Assembly: GCA_016874895.1 (NCBI GenBank)
Contig: VGSX01000219.1
Location: 1-6,239 of the forward strand
From: Deltaproteobacteria bacterium
GTDB lineage: Bacteria; Desulfobacterota; Desulfobaccia; Desulfobaccales; Desulfobaccaceae
Length of the DNA stretch: 6,239 nucleotides
Direction of reading: 5' to 3'
The notes under the pieces are model-generated. The model saw only the letters and a list, made by a program, of their open reading frames with translations, was not told the DNA's origin and did no database searches. This document shows positions 1-5,988 of the stretch, in pieces. Position numbers and translations under genes: made by a program. The number at the start of each line of letters is the position of its first letter. Position 1 is the stretch's first letter.

Positions 1-675
1 GCCCGCAATCTGGTCAACGCCGAGGCCCTGGGCCAGGATATTGTCGTGCCCTGCGCCCTGTGTTTTAACCGGTTGAAGGTGGCGGAACACGCTTTACTGG
101 GACCGGAGGCCGCAACTTTGGGGCTGGAGTACCAGGGCAAAATCAAGGTCTGGGATCTGTTGGATTATTTAACCCAGGAGCCTATCCTGGACCAGATAAA
201 GGACAAAATCAAAAAGCCTCTAAAGGGGCTCAAAACCGTCTGCTACTATGGCTGTGTGGTGGCCCGGCCTCCCAAAATAACCGGTCGCCAGGATTATGAA
301 AATCCCACCAATATGGACAAGCTGCTGAAAGAATTGGGTGCTGCTCCTTATCCCTGGTCTTATAAAACTGACTGTTGCGGGGCCGGTTTTACCATTTCCC
401 GCCCGGATATCATTGACACCCTGGTGCAGCGCCTGTACGACCGGGCTTTGGAAGCGGAGGCGGAATGCCTAGTCGTTTCCTGCCAGATGTGCCAGGCCAA
501 CCTGGACATCCCCCAGGAGCGCATCTCCAAAAAGGCCGGCAAGAAATACTCTCTGCCGGTGCTCTACTTCACCGAACTCATCGGCCTGGCTCTGGGGCAT
601 CCGGACGTCAAGACCTGGTTAAAACGGCATTTTGTCGATCCGCTGCCCCTTTTGCAGCGCCGGGGCCTGTTATAG
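1..675 (+). CDS. hdrB: HdrB-type heterodisulfide reductase subunit B, 5'-truncated by window edge
   Basis: The reading frame is open from base 1 to the TAG at 673-675 (224 codons visible). The true start lies upstream; GTG 46 falls inside a conserved motif and is not a credible start. Two CCG (cysteine-rich) domain signatures are seen. The end of the first is PCALCFNRL (C18, C21, counting from base 1). The second is complete: C81 and C85, then the GCCG-like pair C125-C126 in DCCGAGF, then C161xxC164 in SCQMC. This matches the CX31-39CCX35-36CxxC pattern that in HdrB holds the non-cubane [4Fe-4S] clusters reducing disulfides. About 70 N-terminal residues of a typical ~290-residue HdrB are missing. 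No membrane segment is visible, so it is probably cytoplasmic. It lies 139 nt upstream of the HdrA gene on the same strand, and an HdrC gene is expected further upstream. In a non-methanogen the physiological substrate is unknown. The family call is secure; the partner assignment is inference. Confidence 0.9.
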   Translation, partial: ARNLVNAEALGQDIVVPCALCFNRLKVAEHALLGPEAATLGLEYQGKIKVWDLLDYLTQEPILDQIKDKIKKPLKGLKTVCYYGCVVARPPKITGRQDYENPTNMDKLLKELGAAPYPWSYKTDCCGAGFTISRPDIIDTLVQRLYDRALEAEAECLVVSCQMCQANLDIPQERISKKAGKKYSLPVLYFTELIGLALGHPDVKTWLKRHFVDPLPLLQRRGLL

Positions 676-727
676 GTTTAGCTTTTGACGAGAGAGATAA
701 TAAGAATACCTAACCCTGACCCTTTCC

Positions 728-755
728 CCCAACTGGGCATTACCCACAAGTTGGG
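728..755 (+). other. Bulged hairpin in the hdrB-hdrA gap
   Basis: CCCAAC (728-733) and TGGG (734-737) pair with CCCA (743-746) and GTTGGG (750-755), giving ten base pairs, a CATTA loop and a CAA bulge on the 3' side. No T-run follows, so it is not a classical intrinsic terminator. It may be an attenuator or an RNA-processing or stability element between hdrB and hdrA, or chance. The rest of the 676-814 gap contains an AT-rich run (787-804) just before the hdrA ribosome binding site, and no gene. Confidence 0.35.
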
Positions 756-804
756 AGACGGTGGTTTGGCTTGGGGATAACCAAAAGAAATTATTAATTA
801 ATAT

Positions 805-808
805 AGGA
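805..808 (+). promoter_or_regulatory. Ribosome binding site fixing the hdrA start
   Basis: AGGA lies six bases before ATG 815. The in-frame GTG at 761 would add 18 residues with no family resemblance and has no comparable upstream site. ATG 815 is therefore preferred; it places the GGGIAG dinucleotide-binding motif at residues 16-21, as usual for a flavoprotein N-terminus. Confidence 0.65.
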
Positions 809-814
809 TCTCCC

Positions 815-3800
815 ATGGCGACAGAAGCAAAAAAAACAATCGGCGCGGTGATGGTGGTTGGCGGCGGCATCGCCGGCATGCAGGCGGCCCTGGACACCGC
901 TAACGCCGGGTTTAAGGTCTATCTGGTGGAAAAAGACATTTCTCTGGGCGGCATTATGGCCAAACTGGACAAGACCTTTCCCACCAACGACTGCTCCACC
1001 TGTATGATCTCACCGAAACTTATTGAAGTGGCCATGCATCCGGATATCGAGATCATCACCCAGGCCGATGTCCAGGAGGTGGCAGGGGAGGCCGGAAATT
1101 TCACCGTCACCCTCACCCAGCAGCCACGCTACATTGACATGGATAAATGCAATGCCTGCGGCGATTGCGCCAAGGTCTGCCCGGTGGAAATGCCCTCGGT
1201 CTTTGATGAGGGCATGGGGGTGCGCCAGGCCGCGTATCGGCATTTCCCCCAGACGATTCCGGCCCAGTATGCCATCAAAAAGCTGGACAAGGCCCCCTGT
1301 GTCACTACCTGTCCGGCTAACATCTCGGTGCAGGGCTATGTCCAGCTCATCAAGGTGGGGAACTACGAGGAAGCCGTCAAGCTCATCATGAAGGACCTGC
1401 CCCTCCCCGGGGTTTTGGGCCGCGTCTGTCCGCATCCCTGCGAGAGCGCCTGCCGCCGGCGGGAGATGGACGACCCCATCGCCATCTGCAACCTGAAACG
1501 CTTTGCCGCGGATCAGGTGGACCTCAGTAAGCTGCCCATTCCCAAGGTAGCCAAGAAAAAGAAGAAAGTCGCCATCATCGGCTCCGGCCCCGCGGGTCTG
1601 TCCTGTGCCTACCATCTGGCTCAGCAGGGTTATCCCTGCACCATTTTTGAAGCCCTGCCGGTAACCGGGGGCATGATCCGCGTCGGCATCCCCGACTATC
1701 GTCTGCCTAAATCCGTGTTGGATAATGAAATCGACTATATCAAGCGCTGGGGCGTGGAAATCAAGACCAATACGGCCCTGGGCAAGGACTTCACCCTGGA
1801 TGACCTGGCCAAACAGGGATACAAAGCCATCTTTCTGGGCCTGGGTTGCCATGTGGGCAGCCCCATGGGCATCCCCGGGGAGGAGGCCGAAGGGGTGATG
1901 CAGGGGGTGGACCTGCTCCGAGGCCTGGCCTTAAATCAGAACCCCAAGATCGGCAAGAAGATGGTGGTCATCGGCGGGGGCAATGTCGCCTTCGACGTGG
2001 CCCGCACCGCCAAACGGTTGGGTTCCGCGGTGAGCATCCTCTACCGCCGCACAAGGGCGGAAATGCCGGCCAACGTGGAAGAGATCGAAGAGGCGGAATG
2101 TGAGGGCATTCCCATTCAGTACCTGGTGGCCCCCCAGGAAGTGGTGCTCAAAGACGGCAAAGTGGCGGGGTTGCGCTGCATCCGCATGGAGTTGGGGGAG
2201 CCCGACGCCTCCGGGCGACGCCGGCCGGTCCCCAAACCCGGTTCCGAATTCACCGTGGACTGCGACATGATCGTGCCGGCCATCGGCCAGCGGGCCAACC
2301 TCAAGTGTATAGAGGGCGCGGGTATCACCACCACTCGCTGGGGCACCATTGAGGCCGATCCCATCACCTATATGACCTCCCGGGAAGGCGTTTTCGCGGC
2401 CGGGGACGTTCATGTGGGCCCCTGGATCGCCATCGGCGCCGTGGCCGGGGGCAAAGAGGCGGCGGAATCCATCCACCGCTTCCTCCAGGGCCAGGACCTG
2501 GCCGCCGGGCGGGGTTTGAGTGAAGAAGCCAAGGCCATGCAGAACTGGGTGGACATACCCCTGGACGAGGAGAAGAAACTCCGGGAACTCATGCCCCATC
2601 TCCCCGCGGAGGTCTGCTGCACCTGCTTCGAGGAAGTCAATAAGGGCTATACTGAAGAACAGGCCAAGGCCGAGGCCGAGCGCTGCCTCAACTGTTCCGT
2701 GTGTTCCGAATGCCTGCAGTGCGTGGCGGCCTGCCAGGCCGGGGCCATCGCCCACGATCAAAAGGAAAAAGTCCTGGAACTGCAGGTGGGCGCCGTAGTG
2801 CTGGCCCCCGGTTACCGGCCTTTTGACGCCCGCAAAAAAGTTGAATACGGTTATGGCCGCTACCCCAACGTAGTCACGGCCCTGGAATTTGAACGTATCC
2901 TGTCCGCCACCGGGCCTTTTCACGGGCACGTGCAGCGGCCCTCCGATGGCCGGGACCCCAAAAAAATCGCCTGGATCCAGTGTGTCGGCTCCCGGGATAA
3001 AGCCATCGGCCGGGATTACTGTTCCTCGGTCTGCTGCATGTACGCCACCAAACAGGCCATCATTGCCCGGGAACACGACGCCAACGTGAAGCCCACCATC
3101 TTTTTCATTGACATGCGGGCCCATGGCAAGGGCTTTGACCGCTACTACGAACGGGCCCAGGAAACCGGGGTGCGCTACGTCCGCTCCATGGTCTCCCGCA
3201 TCGCCGAAAAGCCTCAAACCAAAAACCTGGAAATCTCGTACGTGGACGACCAGGGAAAAATCCAACTGGAAGAATTCGACCTGGTGGTGCTGTCCGTGGG
3301 CCTGGATGCCCATCCCGATGCCGTGGGTATGGGAAAACGCCTAAATATCGAAACCAATTCCTGGAATTACGCGGTCAGTCGGCCCTTCGATGAGGTGGCC
3401 TCCTCCCGGCCGGGCATCTTCACCTGCGGCGTGTACCAGGCCCCCAAAGACATCCCCGAAACCGTGGCCCAGGCCCTGTCATCCTCCGCCGCGGCCTGCG
3501 CCATCCTGGCGGATTCCAAGGCCACCCTGCTGTCCCAGAAAACCTATCCGCCGGAGCGGGATGTCTCCCAGGAAGACCCCCGGGTGGGGGTTTTCGTCTG
3601 CCATTGCGGCATTAATATCGCCGGCGTGGTGGATATTCCCACAGTGACGGAATATGTGAAAAACCTGCCCCATGTGGTTTATGCCGATCACTATACCTTC
3701 ACCTGCGCCACCGACTCCCTGGAAAAGATGAAGGAGATCATCGAAGAGCATAAACTTAACCGGGTGGTGGTGGCCTCCTGCAGCCCCCGGACCCACGAAC

Positions 3801-5236
3801 CGCTCTTCCAGGATAACCTGCGCCAGGTAAGGCTGAATAAGTACCTTTTTGAAATGGCCAATATCCGGGATCAGGACTCCTGGGTGCACCAGGGCGAGCC
3901 GGAACAGGCCACCGAGTTGGCCAAGGACCTCATTAAGATGGCCATTGGCCGGGCCTTGAAACTGGAGGCTTTTCAGGAGACCCAGTTTCAGGTGGTGCAG
4001 CGGGGCCTGGTGGTGGGCGGCGGCCTGGCCGGCATGACCGCGGCCCTGACCCTGGCCGAGGCCGGGTATGACACCACCCTGGTGGAAAAAGAGGCGGAAC
4101 TGGGAGGGCTGGCCCGCCGGCCCCACTTTACTCGGGACGGCCAACTGGTCACCCCCTTCATGAACGAACTGATCCAACAGGTGACCGCCCATCCCCGCAT
4201 CGAAGTCCTCACCGATTCCCGGGTAGTGGATTTCACCGGCCATATGGGGAAATTTATCAGCATCGTGGAAACCAAAGGCGGCCAGCGCCGGGAAGTGCCC
4301 CATGGGGCTACCATCGTGGCCCCGGGCGCGGTGGAGTACCAGCCCACGGAATACCTCTACGGGCAGTCTGATCGGGTTTTGAGCCAACTGGAACTGGAGG
4401 GCAAGTTTGCCGCCGGGGAGACCCTTGCTCCGTCTGCCAACGTGGTCATGATCCAGTGCGTCGGTTCCCGGGAACCGGAGCACCCGTATTGCTCACGGGT
4501 CTGCTGCACCAACGCCATTAATAACGCCATCCGGATCAAGGAAAAAGACCCTGGGGCCAAGGTCGTCATCCTCTATCGGGATATCCGCACCTTCGGCTTC
4601 AATGAACTCTATTATCAAAAGGCCAGGGACCTGGGGGTGCGGTTCATCCGCTTTGAACTGGACCGCAAGCCCGAGGTAGTTGCTGCCGGGGGCAAGCTCC
4701 AGGTCAAGGTTTTTGACCAGAATATCCGGGCTCTGGTGGCGCTCCCGGCAGATAATCTGGTGCTGGCGGCGGCGCTGCGGCCCAGCCCCGGCATGGCTGA
4801 AGCGGCCCACGTTTATAAACTCCCTCCCGACATGGACGGTTTCTTCCTGGAGGCCCACGTCAAACTGCGGCCCCTGGACTTTTCCAGCAATGGCTTCTTC
4901 CTGGCGGGCACGGCCCACGCCCCCAAGTTCACCGAGGAGGCCATCGCCCAGGGCCGGGGGGCCGCGGCCCGGGCCTTGGGCATCCTGGCCAAGGAAACCA
5001 TGGAAATCAGCGGCGCCGTGGCCTATGTGAACACCGGGGAGTGCGCCCGCTGCCTCAACTGCCTGCGGGCCTGCCCCTACGGGGTGCCCAAGTTCAACCA
5101 TGAGCTGGGCCGCGTCACCATCGACCCGGCCTCCTGCCACGGCTGCGGCAACTGTTGCGCCACCTGCCCGGCCCTGGCCATCGAGGTGAAACACAGCATG
5201 AACCCGCAGTTCGAATCGCTGCTCCGGGCCATTTAA
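815..5236 (+). CDS. hdrA: Giant HdrA flavoprotein: HdrA module with NfnB/GltD insertion fused to a second HdrA module
   Basis: A 1473-residue cytoplasmic iron-sulfur flavoprotein, about twice the length of methanogen HdrA. Seen in order: FAD Rossmann motif GGGIAG (16-21); HdrA motif NDCSTC (C60, C63); ferredoxin motif C112xxC115xxC118xxxC122P; a GltD/NfnB-like unit (~160-600) with Fe-S cysteines C162, C166, C205, C209, C213, first nucleotide fold GSGPAG (256-261), NAD(P)H fold GGGNVA (387-392), YRRTRAEMP (410-418) and a GD FAD motif (530-531). HdrA then resumes with clustered cysteines C624, C627, C630, C633, C636, C640, and C723, C736, C740, C741. From ~921 a second module begins with the HdrA N-terminal domain CHCG (929-932), C964 and C989, then FAD motif GGGLAG (1068-1073), C1215, C1226, C1230, C1231, and a C-terminal two-cluster ferredoxin (C1410-C1420; C1441-C1451). 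Three flavins are predicted. By family knowledge HdrA relays or bifurcates electrons to HdrB; direct NAD(P)H use through the insertion is inference. Confidence 0.93.
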   Translation: MATEAKKTIGAVMVVGGGIAGMQAALDTANAGFKVYLVEKDISLGGIMAKLDKTFPTNDCSTCMISPKLIEVAMHPDIEIITQADVQEVAGEAGNFTVTLTQQPRYIDMDKCNACGDCAKVCPVEMPSVFDEGMGVRQAAYRHFPQTIPAQYAIKKLDKAPCVTTCPANISVQGYVQLIKVGNYEEAVKLIMKDLPLPGVLGRVCPHPCESACRRREMDDPIAICNLKRFAADQVDLSKLPIPKVAKKKKKVAIIGSGPAGLSCAYHLAQQGYPCTIFEALPVTGGMIRVGIPDYRLPKSVLDNEIDYIKRWGVEIKTNTALGKDFTLDDLAKQGYKAIFLGLGCHVGSPMGIPGEEAEGVMQGVDLLRGLALNQNPKIGKKMVVIGGGNVAFDVARTAKRLGSAVSILYRRTRAEMPANVEEIEEAECEGIPIQYLVAPQEVVLKDGKVAGLRCIRMELGEPDASGRRRPVPKPGSEFTVDCDMIVPAIGQRANLKCIEGAGITTTRWGTIEADPITYMTSREGVFAAGDVHVGPWIAIGAVAGGKEAAESIHRFLQGQDLAAGRGLSEEAKAMQNWVDIPLDEEKKLRELMPHLPAEVCCTCFEEVNKGYTEEQAKAEAERCLNCSVCSECLQCVAACQAGAIAHDQKEKVLELQVGAVVLAPGYRPFDARKKVEYGYGRYPNVVTALEFERILSATGPFHGHVQRPSDGRDPKKIAWIQCVGSRDKAIGRDYCSSVCCMYATKQAIIAREHDANVKPTIFFIDMRAHGKGFDRYYERAQETGVRYVRSMVSRIAEKPQTKNLEISYVDDQGKIQLEEFDLVVLSVGLDAHPDAVGMGKRLNIETNSWNYAVSRPFDEVASSRPGIFTCGVYQAPKDIPETVAQALSSSAAACAILADSKATLLSQKTYPPERDVSQEDPRVGVFVCHCGINIAGVVDIPTVTEYVKNLPHVVYADHYTFTCATDSLEKMKEIIEEHKLNRVVVASCSPRTHEPLFQDNLRQVRLNKYLFEMANIRDQDSWVHQGEPEQATELAKDLIKMAIGRALKLEAFQETQFQVVQRGLVVGGGLAGMTAALTLAEAGYDTTLVEKEAELGGLARRPHFTRDGQLVTPFMNELIQQVTAHPRIEVLTDSRVVDFTGHMGKFISIVETKGGQRREVPHGATIVAPGAVEYQPTEYLYGQSDRVLSQLELEGKFAAGETLAPSANVVMIQCVGSREPEHPYCSRVCCTNAINNAIRIKEKDPGAKVVILYRDIRTFGFNELYYQKARDLGVRFIRFELDRKPEVVAAGGKLQVKVFDQNIRALVALPADNLVLAAALRPSPGMAEAAHVYKLPPDMDGFFLEAHVKLRPLDFSSNGFFLAGTAHAPKFTEEAIAQGRGAAARALGILAKETMEISGAVAYVNTGECARCLNCLRACPYGVPKFNHELGRVTIDPASCHGCGNCCATCPALAIEVKHSMNPQFESLLRAI

Positions 5237-5246
5237 GGGGTTTTTG

Positions 5247-5276
5247 GTTTCCGGTTAAGATATCCTAACGTTTCCG
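5247..5276. repeat. Imperfect palindrome framed by GTTTCCG direct repeats
   Basis: GTTTCCG occurs at 5247-5253 and 5270-5276. Exactly between them lies GTTAAGATATCCTAAC (5254-5269), a 16-base palindrome with one mismatched pair and no loop. It sits 10 bases after the hdrA stop. The arrangement could be a protein-binding site for the downstream gene pair or a scar of an insertion. Nothing in the sequence decides between these, and chance is possible at this length. Confidence 0.4.
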
Positions 5277-5297
5277 AGTAATTCTTGGGAACACATT

Positions 5298-5351
5298 ATG
5301 GCTTCCATTACAGGGGCGGGTCGCAGGCCCGCCCCTCTCGTTGAAACATGA
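5298..5351 (+). CDS. Possible 17-codon leader ORF upstream of the nucleotidyltransferase
   Basis: ATG 5298 opens a frame of 17 codons ending in TGA 5349-5351, which overlaps the nucleotidyltransferase ATG (5348) as ATGA. GGGA at 5287-5290 lies seven bases before ATG 5298. The predicted peptide (MASITGAGRRPAPLVET) matches no family I know. Its possible value is translational coupling, because the downstream ATG has no evident Shine-Dalgarno sequence and follows a strong hairpin. A frame this short may be fortuitous. Confidence 0.2.
   Translation: MASITGAGRRPAPLVET
5312..5336. repeat. Perfect GC-rich inverted repeat (hairpin)
   Basis: AGGGGCGGG (5312-5320) is the exact reverse complement of CCCGCCCCT (5328-5336), with a 7-base loop, or a 5-base loop if a T-G pair closes it. 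No T-tract follows, so it is not a textbook terminator, though it could still slow or end transcription from hdrA. It ends 11 bases before ATG 5348 and would lie in the leader of that gene. GC-rich palindromes of this kind are often dispersed intergenic repeats, which cannot be tested within this window. Confidence 0.6.
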
Positions 5352-5677
5352 CTGACGTTATCCATCGCTTCTTGACTTTACTTGCCGAAACCGGGGTTCG
5401 GGATCATATCCGGGAGATATATCTGTTCGGTTCCCGCTGCCGGGATGATTGGCGGCCTGATTCAGACTATGATCTGCTCATAGTTTTAGACCACAGAGAC
5501 CAGCATCTGGAAGATATGCTCTATGAGGCCGTGATGGACGTCCTGCTGGAAACCGGCCGACTGATTTCTCTAAAAATATTTGAGCTCCTGGAATTTCACC
5601 GTCTCCGCTCGCTGCCAAGCCCCTTTATACAGTCGGTTATGACCCAGGGAGTAAACCTTGCAGACTGCCATCCGTGA
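5348..5677 (+). CDS. MNT-family minimal nucleotidyltransferase (MntA-like antitoxin candidate)
   Basis: A 109-residue protein with the nucleotidyltransferase core motif FGSRCRDDWRPDSDYDLLIV: G28-S29 and metal-binding D40 and D42 are in place (GSxxR...SDxDL). The usual third acidic residue is not clearly seen in the expected later strand (LISLKIF, ~72-78), so activity is uncertain. Length fits the minimal nucleotidyltransferases that pair with HEPN proteins. In characterised HEPN/MNT pairs the MNT protein adds AMP to the HEPN toxin and so neutralises it; applying that here is inference from family and gene order. ATG 5348 has no clear ribosome binding site; a hairpin ends 11 bases before it, and a short upstream ORF overlaps it as ATGA. 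The next gene starts inside its last 20 bases. By eye its GC is lower than that of hdrA, in keeping with separate acquisition. Confidence 0.85.
   Translation: MTDVIHRFLTLLAETGVRDHIREIYLFGSRCRDDWRPDSDYDLLIVLDHRDQHLEDMLYEAVMDVLLETGRLISLKIFELLEFHRLRSLPSPFIQSVMTQGVNLADCHP
5646..5651 (+). promoter_or_regulatory. Ribosome binding site pointing to a TTG start for the HEPN gene
   Basis: AGGGAG lies six bases before TTG 5658, inside the end of the nucleotidyltransferase gene. The HEPN frame has no ATG or GTG at this point, while the homologous N-terminal helix begins right after it. This supports TTG as the start and translational coupling of the pair. Confidence 0.6.
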
Positions 5678-5988
5678 ATTACTGACCTCCCACTTGGAAA
5701 AGGCTCGGAAAAAATTAGAAGTGGCCAAAAAACTTTTCGACCTGGGCGAGTTCGAGGATGCTGTTTCACGGGCCTACTATGCTGCTTTGCATGCCGCCCA
5801 AGCCCTGCTCCTGTAGGAAGGCCACAAAGCGGATACCCACAAGGGAGTAATCACCCTGATTAGCCTTTTCTTTATCAAAACCGGCAGGATGGATAAGAAG
5901 TTCGGCAAATATCTGGCGGACTTAAAAGATGAGCGGGAGACGTGCGATTATGAGCTCTTTTTATATAAGCTGAAAACCGAAAGCCGCC
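5658..5988 (+). pseudogene. HEPN-domain gene broken by an in-frame TAG and with an aberrant 3' end
   Basis: From TTG 5658 the frame encodes 52 residues typical of the HEPN N-terminal half: a charged helix (LEKARKKLEVAKKLFDLGEF), then AVSRAYYAALHAAQALLL. TAG at 5814-5816 is codon 53. The same frame goes on with recognisable HEPN sequence: EGHKADTHKGVITL, FIKTGRMDKKFGKYL, and DERETCDYELFLYKL (codons 54-105). Because no frame change is needed, one base substitution (for example from GAG, AAG or CAG) explains the break. After codon ~107 the frame turns proline- and arginine-rich and runs antisense to the convergent gene until TGA 6099-6101, so the last ~25 residues expected of a ~130-residue HEPN protein are replaced. 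The partner gene overlaps by 20 nt, the arrangement of HEPN/MNT toxin-antitoxin pairs. No RX4-6H RNase motif is seen; R93 and DY resemble the R..(A)DY form of the family. Alternatives are a sequencing error at the TAG or stop-codon readthrough. Confidence 0.8.

Noticed and set aside
685..712. TTGACG at 685-690 as a -35 box with TACCTA at 707-712 as -10
   Set aside because: The -10 match is only three of six and the flanks show no support; reporting a promoter here would be a guess.
771..799. TTGGGG / TTAATT or TATTAA as a promoter directly before hdrA
   Set aside because: Poor consensus and uneven spacing; AT-richness before a start codon is enough to explain it.
761..814. Upstream GTG start adding 18 residues to HdrA
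   Set aside because: The added residues have no family resemblance and no good ribosome binding site precedes GTG 761, while AGGA is well placed before ATG 815.
1931..3313. Long open frame on the minus strand (460 codons), and similar minus-strand frames at 1010-1852, 3479-4483 and 4493-5194
   Set aside because: They lie antisense to a clearly conserved gene, are rich in Gly/His/Ala as expected of GC-rich shadow frames, and show no domain motifs.
5237..5300. Intrinsic terminator for hdrA using the TTTTT at 5241-5245
   Set aside because: The T-run is not preceded by a convincing stem; it follows the stop codon directly.
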